64,000 nt of DNA, taken from NCBI GenBank assembly GCA_903921325.1, contig CAIXPL010000022.1, positions 52,467 to 116,466 on the forward strand. The letters are read 5' to 3'. Shown here one piece after another: positions 37,779-47,116 of this stretch (position 1 is the stretch's first letter; every line of letters begins with the position of its first letter). This stretch comes from an uncultured Pseudomonadota bacterium. Its GTDB lineage: Bacteria > Pseudomonadota > Gammaproteobacteria > Burkholderiales > SG8-39. Under the pieces are notes generated by a model that did no database searches, had not been told where the DNA came from, and worked only from the letters and a program-made list of their open reading frames with translations. A program made the position numbers and the translations under genes.

Positions 37779-37900
37779 GCCATACCCCTGTACTTTGCGG
37801 CCCCAGTTCGAGGGTGCCCGATCGAGTCTGCCGGTTCGAAAACACAGCACGGGCACTGCAAGCACTTTATCATCCGCTCTATTTTCTTCAAGGATTCGTC

Positions 37901-39250
37901 ATGCCGGCAACCATCGTCGATTCGCGTATTTTCGGTGACATGTTCAGTGATGCAGCGATGCGCGCCGTCTGGTCCGATGAGAATCGCACTGCCAAGTACC
38001 TCGACATCGAGCGAGCGCTTGCCAAAGTGCAGGGCGAACTGGGCATCATTCCCAAAGAGGCGGCCGAAGAGATCGTGCGCCATTGCGATGTCAGCACCAT
38101 CGACTGGGTAAAGCTCAAGGCCAAGACCGAGCAGATCGGCTACCCCATCATCGCGGTAGTCAATCACATCAATTCGCAATGTCGCGACCGCCTGGGCGAG
38201 TATTGCCACTGGGGGGCCACCACTCAGGACATCACCGACACTGCGGCCATCTTGCAGATTCGCGAAGCGCTGGCATTGGTCGAGGGCGATCTGAAGGCCA
38301 TTTCCGATGCGCTCGCAGTGCTCGCCAAAACCCATCGTGACACGCCCATCATCGGGCGCAGCAATTTGCAGCAGGCCACCCCGATCACTTTTGGCTACAA
38401 GATGGCAAGCATTCTGGCGGGAATCGAGCGTCACCGCGAGCGGCTTGATCAACTGAAACCCCGGGTTCTGGTGGGCGAATTTGGCGGTGCATCGGGCACG
38501 CTGTCATCACTTGAGCGCGGCGCCATGGAAGCACAGGCTGCGCTCATGGCCGAACTCGGACTCGGCCAGCCGCTCATCTCCTGGCACACCGTGCGCGACA
38601 CCGTTGCCGAGGTCGGGGCCTTCCTGGGTCTGGTTGGCGGCTCGCTGGGCAAGATCGCGATGGACGTGAAATTGATGATGCAAACCGAGGTGGCCGAGGT
38701 CTATGAGCCCTTTGCACCGGGGCGTGGATCGTCCTCGACCATGCCGCAGAAGCGCAATCCGATTTCCTGCCTGTATATCCATGCCACAGTGTCGGTCGTG
38801 CGCCAGCTCGCTGCTTCGCTCATGGACGCAATGGTGGCCGACCACGAACGCTCAACCGGCCCGTGGGAGATCGAGTGGATTACGTTGCCCGAGATTTTTT
38901 GTCTGATGTCCGGGGCGCTCAAACAGACCCGGTTTGTGCTCTCTGGGCTTGAAGTCGATGGCAAGCAGATGCTTCGCAATATCGATCTCACCCACGGACT
39001 GGTGATGTCAGAGGCAGTGATGATGGGGCTGGGGCCCTATATCGGGCGTGAATACGCCCATGACCTAGTGTACGACATTTGCCGGCAGGCGCTTGCGCAG
39101 AAACGCCCACTGATTGAATTGTTGTGGGAGCACCCGGAGATCAACCGCCATGTCACCCGTGAACAATTGGAAGGGTTTTGCAATCCGATGAATAACCTTG
39201 GCCAGGCCGGGGTCATGGTTGATCGAGTGCTGGCGGCACGGCGGCCGTAG
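37901..39250 (+). CDS. Fumarase/adenylosuccinate lyase superfamily lyase (CMLE-like)
   Basis: 449 residues from ATG 37901, with AAGGAT about 6 bases upstream. The three conserved regions are HWGATTQDITDTA, a central VGEFGGASGTLSSL and the signature SSTMPQKRNPIS with the mobile catalytic-loop serine. Similarity to both 3-carboxy-cis,cis-muconate cycloisomerase and adenylosuccinate lyase is seen; tetrameric size is normal. Reaction by superfamily: beta-elimination releasing fumarate, or lactonisation. There are no purine or protocatechuate genes nearby, so this is probably a catabolic member acting on an unknown succinyl-type compound. It is convergent with the CoxL-like gene. Confidence 0.83.
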   Translation: MPATIVDSRIFGDMFSDAAMRAVWSDENRTAKYLDIERALAKVQGELGIIPKEAAEEIVRHCDVSTIDWVKLKAKTEQIGYPIIAVVNHINSQCRDRLGEYCHWGATTQDITDTAAILQIREALALVEGDLKAISDALAVLAKTHRDTPIIGRSNLQQATPITFGYKMASILAGIERHRERLDQLKPRVLVGEFGGASGTLSSLERGAMEAQAALMAELGLGQPLISWHTVRDTVAEVGAFLGLVGGSLGKIAMDVKLMMQTEVAEVYEPFAPGRGSSSTMPQKRNPISCLYIHATVSVVRQLAASLMDAMVADHERSTGPWEIEWITLPEIFCLMSGALKQTRFVLSGLEVDGKQMLRNIDLTHGLVMSEAVMMGLGPYIGREYAHDLVYDICRQALAQKRPLIELLWEHPEINRHVTREQLEGFCNPMNNLGQAGVMVDRVLAARRP

Positions 39251-39295
39251 CACACCTGTCGATAGCTTGTGCCATGAACGGTGCTGCGAACGAAG

Positions 39296-41614
39296 TCAGG
39301 TCTTCCCGCGCGCATCACTGAGCGCGCGCCAGATCGATTCACTGGTCGCAGGTAGTGGTAATTCGGTGACACCGAACGAGGCAAGGGCGTCGAGCAAGGC
39401 GTTCATGATGGCAGCGGTGGCGGCGACATTGCCCGCTTCGCTGCCGCCTTTGACCCCGAGCGGATTGGTCTGTGTCGGCACCAGCGCGAGGCCTGAGCGA
39501 ATCGGCGGCAGATCATCGGCGCGCGGCATCGCGTAGTCCTGAAAGCTGCCAGACAGCGGCTGTGCGCTCGTTCGGTCATAGATCATGGTCTCGAAAAGTG
39601 CTGGTCCCACGCCCTGAGCGATCGAACCGTGCAGCTGACCTTCGAGGGTGACCGGATTGATCACCGCACCGACATCATCCACTGCGTCAATGCGTTGCAG
39701 AAAGACCTGTCCGGTGTCGCTGTCGATTTCCAGTTCGCAAATCATGCAGCCATTGGGGAAGGTATTGGGTCCCGGATGCGAGCCAGCGCCGTCCAGACCG
39801 ATGCCGAATTCGGCCGGTAGCCCGGGGGCGCTGAAGGACTTCTCCACCACGGCCGCAAGGCTCACCGTACGATCGGTGCCGCCGACCCGATAGCAGCCTT
39901 GCTCGAAGATCAGATCAGTATCGGCGGCTTCGAGCATCCAGGCAGCGATGCGGCGCCCTTTGGCAATCAGATCGTCGGCCGCAGCGCGCAACGCCGAGCC
40001 GCCTGCAATCATGCTGCGCTGGGCGAAGGTGCCACGGCCATAGAGCAGACGATCGGTGTCGCCCTGGTAGATACGCACCTGTTGCGGGTCGACCCCCAGC
40101 CATTCGGTCGCCATCTGGGCGAACATGGTTTCGTGCCCTTGCCCGGTGGATACGGTGGCCACGTGCAAAGCGAGGGCGCCGCTACGACTAAAGCGCATTT
40201 CCATGCGCTCAGACAAACTTCCGGCACGCTGGCAGTGCATGGCAAGCCCGCGACCGCGCAGGCGTCCCCGTGACGCGCTCTGCGCGCGCCGCGTGCCAAA
40301 GCCGGCCCAGTCGTTCAAGGCAAGTGCCTCATCAAGTACGCGCGGGAAATTGCCGCAGTCAAAGAGATAACCACCGGGTGTGTGATAGGGCATCGCCGCG
40401 GGGGTAATCAGATTGCGCCGCCGCAGATCGATGCCATCGATGCCCAGTTCACTCGCCGCGCGATCGAACAATCGCTCGGTCAGATAGCTGGCCTCGGGTT
40501 TGCCCGAGCCGCGATAAGGCCCCACCGGTGCAGTGTGGGTGTAGAGCGCAGTAACCGAGGCATGGATGTGTGCGATGTCGTAGGTGCTGGTGTAACTGAT
40601 GGCAGCATTCAGTGGCGGCACGCCGGCTGCATTGGATAGATAGGCGCCCAGATCGATTTGCACCGCCACGCGTAGCGCAAGTGCCCGACCGTGCGCATCG
40701 AATGCGAGCTCGGCCTTGGCAATCTGATGGCGTCCGTGCTGATCGCAGCTGAGGCTCTCGCTACGCTCGGCGCGCCAGCGCACGGCGCGGTTCAGTCGCA
40801 GGGCAGCCCATAGAACCAGCGCCTCCTCAGGGTAGATCTGCGCCTTCATGCCAAAACCACCGCCCACATCCGGGGCGACCACCCGCAGGTCGTTCTCCGA
40901 TAAGTGCAGCACCTGACACAACACTTCGCGCACCTGCCAGGGAATCTGAGTGCTCGAATACAACACAAAGCGCCCACCGAGTAGATCGGGCGCGGCAAGG
41001 GCTGAGCGGGGTTCCAATGCATTGGCGCTGGCCCGAGGGAAATGCATATCCAGTCGCGTCACGTGTGCAGCCCTGGTAAAGGCGGCATCGACCTGCGCTG
41101 CATTGCCGCGTTCAATATGGAAGGCGCGGTTGTGTGCGAATTCATCCCACACCCTGGGGGCATTGGGTTGGGCCGCGTCAATCAACGTCGTGGCGGGCAG
41201 GGCTTGATACTCGATCTCCAGCAGTTCGGCCGCATCGCGCGCCTGGGGCAGCGTCTCGGCAACGATGATTGCCACGGCTTCACCGACATGACGTACCCGG
41301 TCGAGGGCAAGGATCGGCTGTGTGGGGTAGTTGCGCAGGAGCTGCGCCGGACTGGGGGGCAGCGCCATGCAGGGCAGGCCGCCCAGCTGCTCCCGGCTTA
41401 CATCCGCGCCCGTCAACACGGCGAGCACGCCGGGCGCTCGGCGCGCCGCACTCGCATCCATTGGACTGATTCGCGCGTGGGCGTGCGGTGAGCGCACGAT
41501 CAGCGCCTGCAGCGCACCCGCTGGCGCAAGATCGTCCACATAGCGGCCCAGGCCGCGCAGAAAACGGTCATCTTCGCGGCGCCTGACTGCGGCTCCGATG
41601 CCAGGGAGGCTCAT
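39296..41614 (-). CDS. Xanthine dehydrogenase/aldehyde oxidase-type molybdopterin large subunit, no partner subunits nearby
   Basis: 772 residues. The N-terminal a/b hammerhead domain has RFLRGLGRYVDDL and VRSPHAHARISPMDASAA. The molybdopterin domain has DVGGGFGMKAQIYPEE, GPYRGSGKPEASYL and a C-terminal VKGGSEAGNVAA, whose Glu matches the catalytic base of the family. It lacks the CoxL loop VAYRCSFR, so it is not a carbon-monoxide dehydrogenase of the true form. The iron-sulfur and FAD subunits that normally flank this gene are absent on both sides. The reaction would be hydroxylation of an aldehyde or N-heterocycle, but it needs unlinked partners. Confidence 0.87.
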   Translation of the reverse strand: MSLPGIGAAVRRREDDRFLRGLGRYVDDLAPAGALQALIVRSPHAHARISPMDASAARRAPGVLAVLTGADVSREQLGGLPCMALPPSPAQLLRNYPTQPILALDRVRHVGEAVAIIVAETLPQARDAAELLEIEYQALPATTLIDAAQPNAPRVWDEFAHNRAFHIERGNAAQVDAAFTRAAHVTRLDMHFPRASANALEPRSALAAPDLLGGRFVLYSSTQIPWQVREVLCQVLHLSENDLRVVAPDVGGGFGMKAQIYPEEALVLWAALRLNRAVRWRAERSESLSCDQHGRHQIAKAELAFDAHGRALALRVAVQIDLGAYLSNAAGVPPLNAAISYTSTYDIAHIHASVTALYTHTAPVGPYRGSGKPEASYLTERLFDRAASELGIDGIDLRRRNLITPAAMPYHTPGGYLFDCGNFPRVLDEALALNDWAGFGTRRAQSASRGRLRGRGLAMHCQRAGSLSERMEMRFSRSGALALHVATVSTGQGHETMFAQMATEWLGVDPQQVRIYQGDTDRLLYGRGTFAQRSMIAGGSALRAAADDLIAKGRRIAAWMLEAADTDLIFEQGCYRVGGTDRTVSLAAVVEKSFSAPGLPAEFGIGLDGAGSHPGPNTFPNGCMICELEIDSDTGQVFLQRIDAVDDVGAVINPVTLEGQLHGSIAQGVGPALFETMIYDRTSAQPLSGSFQDYAMPRADDLPPIRSGLALVPTQTNPLGVKGGSEAGNVAATAAIMNALLDALASFGVTELPLPATSESIWRALSDARGKT

Positions 41615-41682
41615 TTTGTCCAGGACTCACTGAAGTGGAAGCCGCTAGCATAAGCGCCGTTGCCACTGTTTGTGGGTTGCCG

Positions 41683-42654
41683 ATGTCACTGACTGCGCTG
41701 CTGACCCCACCATTGCTGTTTTTTGCCCTCGGTGCCCTGGCGCAGGTCGCGCGCTCGGATCTGAAGTTTCCGGCGGACCTGTCGCGCGCGCTGTCGATCT
41801 ATCTCTTGATAGGCATCGGCCTGCACGGTGGGCAGGAACTGGCCCATGCGGCCTTGGGCACCGCCTTGCAAGCCGTTCTCGCGGCGATTGTCATGGGGGT
41901 CGGATTGCCGCTCGTTGGCTATGCCGTACTCACTGTGTTGTTACGCATCGACAGGCTCAATGCCGCGGCCATTGCGGCGCACTATGGTTCGGTGAGTGCC
42001 GGGACGTTTCTGAGCGCAGTGGCATTCTTGCAAACCCGCGAGACGAACTTTGAGAGCTATCCGGTCATCATGCTGGCGGTCATGGAAGCGCCAGCGATCA
42101 TGGTGGGCTTGGTCCTTGCGCAACGAGCGCGACGTCTTGCCAGTGCCACCGGCAATGCCGCGAATCTGCGTACTGCATTCGCCCGTGCACTCACCCACGG
42201 CAGCGTCGTGCTCCTCTTCGGTACGCTGTTGATCGGTGCAGTGGTGAGTGAGAAGAGTCTTGCCACGCTCACTCCGTTTTATCAGACGATTTTCACCGGG
42301 GCCTTGTGCCTGTTTTTGCTCGAACTGGGCATGGACGCGGCCAAGCGGCTGGAAGACTTCTGGCATGTCGGGTGGCGTTTGGCAGCATTCGGCATTGCAA
42401 TGCCCCTGCTCGGAGGGGCAATTGGTATTGCGATCGGCCATCTGTGGCTCGGATTCGGGCCGGGCGGCACGATGCTGGTTGCGGTGCTGGCGGCGAGCGC
42501 CTCCTACATTGCGGTGCCCCCGGCCATTCGGCTTGCGGTGCCTGAAGCAAATCCGTCTCTTTATCTCACCTTATCGCTCGGGATCACCTTCCCGTTCAAT
42601 GTGGTGGTAGGCATTCCGCTTTATTTCGGCGTGGCGAACTGGGTGGCTGGTTGA
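41683..42654 (+). CDS. SbtA-like sodium-dependent bicarbonate transporter family permease
   Basis: 323 residues from ATG 41683; the upstream part of the open frame lacks coding features. About ten hydrophobic helices are visible, in two repeats of five. Motifs SIYLLIGIGLHGGQEL, AAHYGSVSAGTFLSAVAFLQ and YIAVPPAIRLAVPEANPSLYL are the SbtA/DUF897 family blocks. In cyanobacteria SbtA imports bicarbonate with sodium; in heterotrophs the substrate is not established. No SbtB-like PII protein is adjacent. It is divergent from the CoxL-like gene, with about 68 bp between starts, so they may share control. Confidence 0.85.
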   Translation: MSLTALLTPPLLFFALGALAQVARSDLKFPADLSRALSIYLLIGIGLHGGQELAHAALGTALQAVLAAIVMGVGLPLVGYAVLTVLLRIDRLNAAAIAAHYGSVSAGTFLSAVAFLQTRETNFESYPVIMLAVMEAPAIMVGLVLAQRARRLASATGNAANLRTAFARALTHGSVVLLFGTLLIGAVVSEKSLATLTPFYQTIFTGALCLFLLELGMDAAKRLEDFWHVGWRLAAFGIAMPLLGGAIGIAIGHLWLGFGPGGTMLVAVLAASASYIAVPPAIRLAVPEANPSLYLTLSLGITFPFNVVVGIPLYFGVANWVAG

Positions 42655-42729
42655 CGCGCCTGGGGCTGATCTCACCATGAGGCAGCTTGATCAATCGGGT
42701 TTGAACGCACAGGCACTGCAGTGAAGGCT

Positions 42730-43332
42730 TCAGTCCGCCGGTTCTGTCAAACGAAAGGAGTCGCGCGCACTCACCGGACCAAACCAGGTCGCAAGACGCG
42801 GTGCCTGAGTGCGCCATTCAAGTTCTGGAAAGCGGTAATCCAGATAGCCCAGCGCGCAGCCAATGGTGAGCGATCCGATGGAAAGCGGCACCTTCCCAAA
42901 CAATTCAACATCGCCTTCAAACCGGGCGACACAGGCGCGAGTCTTGGTGGCAAAGGCCTGCAGCAACTCCGTGCGCAGCGGTTCGTAGTCGCGCTCATTG
43001 CGCCATAGAACCAGTAAATCGAGCAGCCCGTTGGCAAGCGCATGCCAGCGCAGCACCTGCCATTTGGCATCGCCCGAGGCTGGAAATAAATCACCGCCCG
43101 CCAGTTCGTTGAGGTACTGGCAGATCACCAGCGAGTCAAACAGCGCGGTGCCATCGGTGCGCACCAGTGTGGGGATTTTTGAGAGCGGGTTGTGATCCAT
43201 GATGGCCGGATTGGGCACCCGCATCGCCGCCACCCGTCGCACCAGTTCGATCTGGTTGGCAAGGCCCAATTCATGCGCGCAGACCATTGCCTTGCGCACA
43301 AAGGGTGATCGCGGTGACCAGTACAGTTTCAT
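42730..43332 (-). CDS. Glutathione S-transferase family protein
   Basis: 200 residues from ATG 43332; ATG 43335 is equivalent. The thioredoxin-like N-domain begins MKLYWSPRSPFVRKAMV, where the Ser or Tyr activates glutathione, with cis-Pro in SKIPTLVRTDGTALFDS, the usual GSH-binding turn. A helical C-domain follows. It is cytoplasmic. A second GST lies 97 bases upstream of its start on the same strand, so the two may be co-transcribed. Sequence similarity between the two is low. Substrate unknown: detoxification, dehalogenation or ether cleavage are all known for the family. Confidence 0.88.
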   Translation of the reverse strand: MKLYWSPRSPFVRKAMVCAHELGLANQIELVRRVAAMRVPNPAIMDHNPLSKIPTLVRTDGTALFDSLVICQYLNELAGGDLFPASGDAKWQVLRWHALANGLLDLLVLWRNERDYEPLRTELLQAFATKTRACVARFEGDVELFGKVPLSIGSLTIGCALGYLDYRFPELEWRTQAPRLATWFGPVSARDSFRLTEPAD

Positions 43333-43428
43333 CATTGAGTGGGCGAAGATCGCTTGATCTGTCGTCGCCAGTCTCGCAGGTCCATGCCCTGGCAAGCGCG
43401 ACCTGGGGCGCACCGGTTAGCGCTCGTG

Positions 43429-44118
43429 TCAGCGGTCATAGCCTGGTGAGGAGCGTGCCAGTCCGCCAAAGGCATCCAGCAGGCGGTCGCGCCATTGCGC
43501 AACGGGATCATCGGGTTCGAGCAGTTGGTACGGACTGACGGCGCGCGCCCACTGAAAGTGGCCAAAAACACTGTAATCGGCATACATGGCTTGCGCACCA
43601 CCCAGAAAGGGCTGTGCCTTGAGGGTGCTGCGCAGTGGTGCCAGGCTTTCGCGGAACGTCGCCAGGCGCTGGTCGCGATCGGCGACGAAAGCCTCCAGCG
43701 TTACGCCAAAGCGCTTTTCGCGTGACTCGCGAAAGTAGGCCGCATCGACCGAATCAAGGTGATCGAGAATATCGCGCATGCAGAATCGAGCCAGTGAGGC
43801 GCTCAATGCTTCACCATAATGCGTATAGAAACGGCTTAGCGAACGCCCTGCGGCGCCACCAAATAGCGATGGGCGATCGCTGAATGTGTCCTCAAGGTAG
43901 CAGGCAATGTCCCAGGACTCATGCAACCACTTGCCCTCGTGTACCAGTACCGGCACCCGCGCCTGACCCGATGGGGCGATCAGTGCAGCGTCTTTGAATC
44001 GCCATGGAATGCTCTCGACTTCAAGGCCCTTGTGAGCAAGCGCCATACGGATGCGCCAGCAATAGGGGCTGAACGTACGCTTGGGATCGGAACCTGCCAA
44101 TTCAAACAGTTGGATCAT
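43429..44118 (-). CDS. Glutathione S-transferase family protein
   Basis: 229 residues from ATG 44118, with AGGTGAG 4 bases upstream, preferred over GTG 44127. The N-terminal domain has FELAGSDPKRTFSPYCWRIR, resembling beta-etherase LigE-type GSTs in the SPYCWR active-site segment. The cis-Pro turn is QARVPVLVHEGKWLHES, and helices include SLSRFYTHYGEALSASLARF. LigE-type enzymes cleave aryl ethers, but general GST roles cannot be excluded. The intergenic spacing to the next GST is 97 bp. Confidence 0.87.
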   Translation of the reverse strand: MIQLFELAGSDPKRTFSPYCWRIRMALAHKGLEVESIPWRFKDAALIAPSGQARVPVLVHEGKWLHESWDIACYLEDTFSDRPSLFGGAAGRSLSRFYTHYGEALSASLARFCMRDILDHLDSVDAAYFRESREKRFGVTLEAFVADRDQRLATFRESLAPLRSTLKAQPFLGGAQAMYADYSVFGHFQWARAVSPYQLLEPDDPVAQWRDRLLDAFGGLARSSPGYDR

Positions 44119-44251
44119 GGGGCTCACCTAGAAGGTTCAAGTATGGGATCGTAGCGTTCGGATCACAGAACGACAAGCCTGCATGGCCGGAGCCAGGGCG
44201 CTGTTGGTCTGATGCTCAATGCCAGGCGTGTTCCCGATCGTCGTCGCACGC

Positions 44252-45646
44252 TCACCCGGCGTTCTGTGCCAGATGTGCGACAAGACCCACCAACGCGCAG
44301 GCGAGGATCACATGAATGACATTACGTTTGTAGACAAACAGTGCGGCGCTCGCCGCAATCGTGAGCACTGCCGAGAGCACATCGAAGTGACCGTTAAAGC
44401 CTTGCGGCCACAACACATGGTAGCCAAAGAACAGGGCCAGGTTGACCATCACGCCGACCACGGCGGCGGTGATTGCACTTAACGGCGCGCTGAATTTAAG
44501 ATCGTTGTGCGCGCTCTCGACCAGCGGGCCGCCGCCCAGGATGAACAGAAACGAGGGCAGAAAGGTAAACCAGGTCACCAGACTGGCCGCCACGGTGCCC
44601 GCAAGCAACAACGCACCGGGGCCGAACAGCGCTTTCAAATAGCCACCGACAAACCCCACGTAGGCCACCACCATGATCAGAGGGCCGGGCGTGGTCTCAC
44701 CGAGGGCCAGCCCATCGATCATCTGTGGTCCGCTCAGCCAGCCATAGTGCTCAACCGCGCCCTGATACACATAAGGCAGCACAGCATAGGCGCCACCGAA
44801 GGTGAGCAAGGCGGCTTTGGTAAAAAACCAGCTCATCTGGGTGAGCGTGTGATTCCAGCCCAGGGTGGCACATAGAAATCCGATTGGAATTGTCCACAAC
44901 AAGGCACCAGCTATCAACACCCGGGTGAGGCGAATCCAGGTGAAGCGCGCGTGCTCCGGGGTAGGCGTGTCATCGTCAATCAGGGCGGCTTCGTGTCGGG
45001 CGCTGTCCTTATGGGCAACACCGCCCATACGAAATGTATCCGCCGCAATTCGCGCGCCCGCAATTCCGATCAGAGCCGCACCGATAATGATCACCGGGAA
45101 AGGGATATTGAGCGCAAAGATCGCAATGAAGGAGGCAGCTGACACCGTCCACAGCGCGGCATTGTTGAGCACGCGTGCACCGATCCGGCAGGCCGCGTGG
45201 ACGACGATTGCCGTCACCGCTGGCTTGATGCCATGGAACAGACCGGCCACCACCGGCAGGTCGCCCAGCGCGATGTAGATCCACGACAGGCCAATCATGA
45301 TCAGTAACGATGGCAGCACGAACAGCGCTCCGGCTGCCACCCCGCCTGCGGTCTTGTGCATCAACCAACCGAGGTAGGTCGCCAGTTGCTGTGCTTCCGG
45401 ACCGGGCAGCACCATGCAGTAGTTGAGCGCATGCAGAAATCGCTTGTTTGAAATCCAGCGCCGGCGTTCCACCAACTCGGTATGCATGAGCGCAATCTGT
45501 CCGGCCGGTCCGCCAAAGCTTACAAAGCCGAGTTTGAACCAGAACGCGAGGGCTTCCCGAAAAGGGATTGCGGAGGGCGTGTCATCGGCCAGTGGCGCGT
45601 TGCTCTGTGGGGTAGTGTCTGGTTGCATCGGTGGGTGATCTGTCAA
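44252..45646 (-). CDS. chrA: Chromate transporter, long-chain CHR family
   Basis: 464 residues with tandem CHR domains. Domain 1 contains LGFVSFGGPAGQIALMHTEL and YCMVLPGPEAQQLATYLGWL; domain 2 contains LLTFGGAYAVLPYVYQGAV and ALGETTPGPLIMVVAYVGF. These FGG and PGP motifs define ChrA. It exports chromate across the inner membrane, antiport-linked to sulfate or protons. No ChrB regulator is present. Its neighbour on the left is a GST, on the right a zinc/cobalt exporter, both on the same strand, giving a small metal and oxidant-stress neighbourhood. Confidence 0.92.
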   Translation of the reverse strand: MTDHPPMQPDTTPQSNAPLADDTPSAIPFREALAFWFKLGFVSFGGPAGQIALMHTELVERRRWISNKRFLHALNYCMVLPGPEAQQLATYLGWLMHKTAGGVAAGALFVLPSLLIMIGLSWIYIALGDLPVVAGLFHGIKPAVTAIVVHAACRIGARVLNNAALWTVSAASFIAIFALNIPFPVIIIGAALIGIAGARIAADTFRMGGVAHKDSARHEAALIDDDTPTPEHARFTWIRLTRVLIAGALLWTIPIGFLCATLGWNHTLTQMSWFFTKAALLTFGGAYAVLPYVYQGAVEHYGWLSGPQMIDGLALGETTPGPLIMVVAYVGFVGGYLKALFGPGALLLAGTVAASLVTWFTFLPSFLFILGGGPLVESAHNDLKFSAPLSAITAAVVGVMVNLALFFGYHVLWPQGFNGHFDVLSAVLTIAASAALFVYKRNVIHVILACALVGLVAHLAQNAG

Positions 45647-45736
45647 ACGGCGGGCTCACTCGGTCGAGTCAGTCCATCCGGTAAATAGGGAGACCGGAGG
45701 TCTATGAGTTCAATGGATCCGGTGCACCAAATCGAT

Positions 45737-46867
45737 TCAGTGTGCGTCCGGGCAAAAGTGAATCTCAATGGTCGAATGGACAATTTCTTCATGAATTGCC
45801 AGGCGCTCGCGCAGCCGATCAGGCGTCAGACTTGCATCATGGGTGACCACCGACATCGCGCATGAGTAGGCAGCGCGTCCGACTCGCCAGACGTGCAAAT
45901 CGCTGAGCTTGGTGGCGCCAGGCTCGGTATTGGCTTCAACCACTTCGCGGATTTCATCGACCACCGGATGATCCATTTCGCGATCAAGAAGCACAGTACC
46001 GGTTTCGATGATGAGGCCTTTTGCCCAAACGGCGACGAGCGTCGCGCCGATGATGCCCATCACCGGATCGAGCCACGACCAGCCATATACCCACCCACCG
46101 ATCAGTGCCGCCAACGCAAACACCGAGGTGGCGGCGTCGGCGATGATATGAATATAGGCTGAACGAAGATTCAAATCCCGGCCATGGGGGCGCCGATTCG
46201 GATGATCGTGGGTGGCATGTTCAATGGTTGATTCAACGCGGGCTTGCGAGTCTCCATGCACTGACGAATGTCCATGCGCGTAACCATCATCGTGACCATG
46301 ACCATGGCCATGGCCATGGCCGTGTCCGCGTCCGTGTTCTTGACCGTGTTCTTGACCGCGGTCGTGTCCGTGGTCGTGTCCGTGCTCGTGAGCCTGTCCG
46401 TGTCCGTGATCATGTGCATGACCAAGAATCAGCGCACAGACAACGTTGACGACGATGCCGAGGATCGCGACGAGCACCGCTTCCTGATAGTGAATGGGCT
46501 GCGGTGACAGGATGCGCTCGATCGAGCCCACGATCATCAGTGCGGCCACGCCGAGCAGAAAGATCGCGCTCGCAAAGCCTGCCAGCACTTCGATCTTCCA
46601 GGTGCCGAAGGTGAATCGCACGTCGTTGGCATAGCGACGGGCGCTCGCGTAGGCCAGCGTCGAAACACCGATCGCCACGGCATGCGAACTCATATGCCAT
46701 CCGTCAGCCAGTAGCGCCATGGAGTTGAACCACCAACCGGCCACAATCTCCAGCACCATCATGAGCGCGGTGATGATCATCACTACCCGGGTGCCGCGCT
46801 CGGCGATCGCATTGCCCGAATGGAAGTGATGGTCGTGCTGCCGACGTGCCAGATTGTCACTGTGCAT
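45737..46867 (-). CDS. dmeF: Cation diffusion facilitator with long His-rich loop (DmeF-like)
   Basis: 376 residues from ATG 46867, with AAGGA 7 bases upstream. The TM2 motif SMALLADGWHMSSHAVAIGV (DGWHM with a following His) and the TM5 pair HIIADAATSVFALAA supply the metal-binding Asp/His set of the CDF family. A cytoplasmic loop after TM4 is about 70 residues long and dominated by His-Gly and His-Asp pairs. It uses proton antiport to export Co2+, Zn2+ or Ni2+. The C-terminal ferredoxin-like domain ends EIHFCPDAH. The DmeF assignment rests on the N-terminal HDHHFHSGNAIAERGTRVVM region and is likely but not proven. Confidence 0.85.
   Translation of the reverse strand: MHSDNLARRQHDHHFHSGNAIAERGTRVVMIITALMMVLEIVAGWWFNSMALLADGWHMSSHAVAIGVSTLAYASARRYANDVRFTFGTWKIEVLAGFASAIFLLGVAALMIVGSIERILSPQPIHYQEAVLVAILGIVVNVVCALILGHAHDHGHGQAHEHGHDHGHDRGQEHGQEHGRGHGHGHGHGHGHDDGYAHGHSSVHGDSQARVESTIEHATHDHPNRRPHGRDLNLRSAYIHIIADAATSVFALAALIGGWVYGWSWLDPVMGIIGATLVAVWAKGLIIETGTVLLDREMDHPVVDEIREVVEANTEPGATKLSDLHVWRVGRAAYSCAMSVVTHDASLTPDRLRERLAIHEEIVHSTIEIHFCPDAH
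46268..46424 (-). repeat. Low-complexity His-rich coding repeat within CDF gene
   Basis: Repeated GGCCAT-type hexamers and degenerate GACC/GTCC units encode His-Gly, His-Asp and His-Glu pairs. The tandem CCATGG core at 46300-46320 is nearly uniform. Such runs can change length by replication slippage, in steps of two codons, changing the metal-binding loop. It is part of the coding sequence and not an independent element. Confidence 0.6.
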
Positions 46868-47018
46868 ACAAAAATCCTTAAAGCCGAAATCGGCGGGCGA
46901 GGCCCGATGAGAATGCAACGCCGAATGATTTCACAGGGCATTGCAGGCCTGCGCGAGGCACCGGCAGCGGGGCCTCTGCCACGGTTGCCACGCCGTGCCC
47001 TGTCGCGGGGCTCATTGT

Positions 47019-47113
47019 AGGGGCTGATCGTGACGCGCAGGCGGTGGGCAGGGGCCGATCGTGACGCGCGGGCCGTGAGCAGGGGCTGATCCTGACGCGC
47101 GGGCGGTGTGAGC
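47019..47113. repeat. Three tandem 31-bp direct repeats beside oxyR
   Basis: Units at 47019-47049, 47050-47080 and 47081-47113 begin AGGGGCTGATCGTGACGCGC or one-base variants, and the third has two extra bases. They are contiguous, without spacers, in the gap between the CDF leader and the oxyR 3' end (stop at 47117). The arrangement is a short variable-number tandem repeat, not a CRISPR. Internal GATCGTGACGCGC could bind protein or form part of an oxyR terminator. Confidence 0.75.
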
Positions 47114-47116
47114 CGG

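Noticed and set aside
46228..46507. Plus-strand open frames opposite the His-rich loop
   Set aside because: Repetitive Val/Arg/Met strings are the complement of the histidine repeat and not plausible proteins.
47019..47113. CRISPR array
   Set aside because: The 31-bp units are contiguous without spacers and no cas genes are present.
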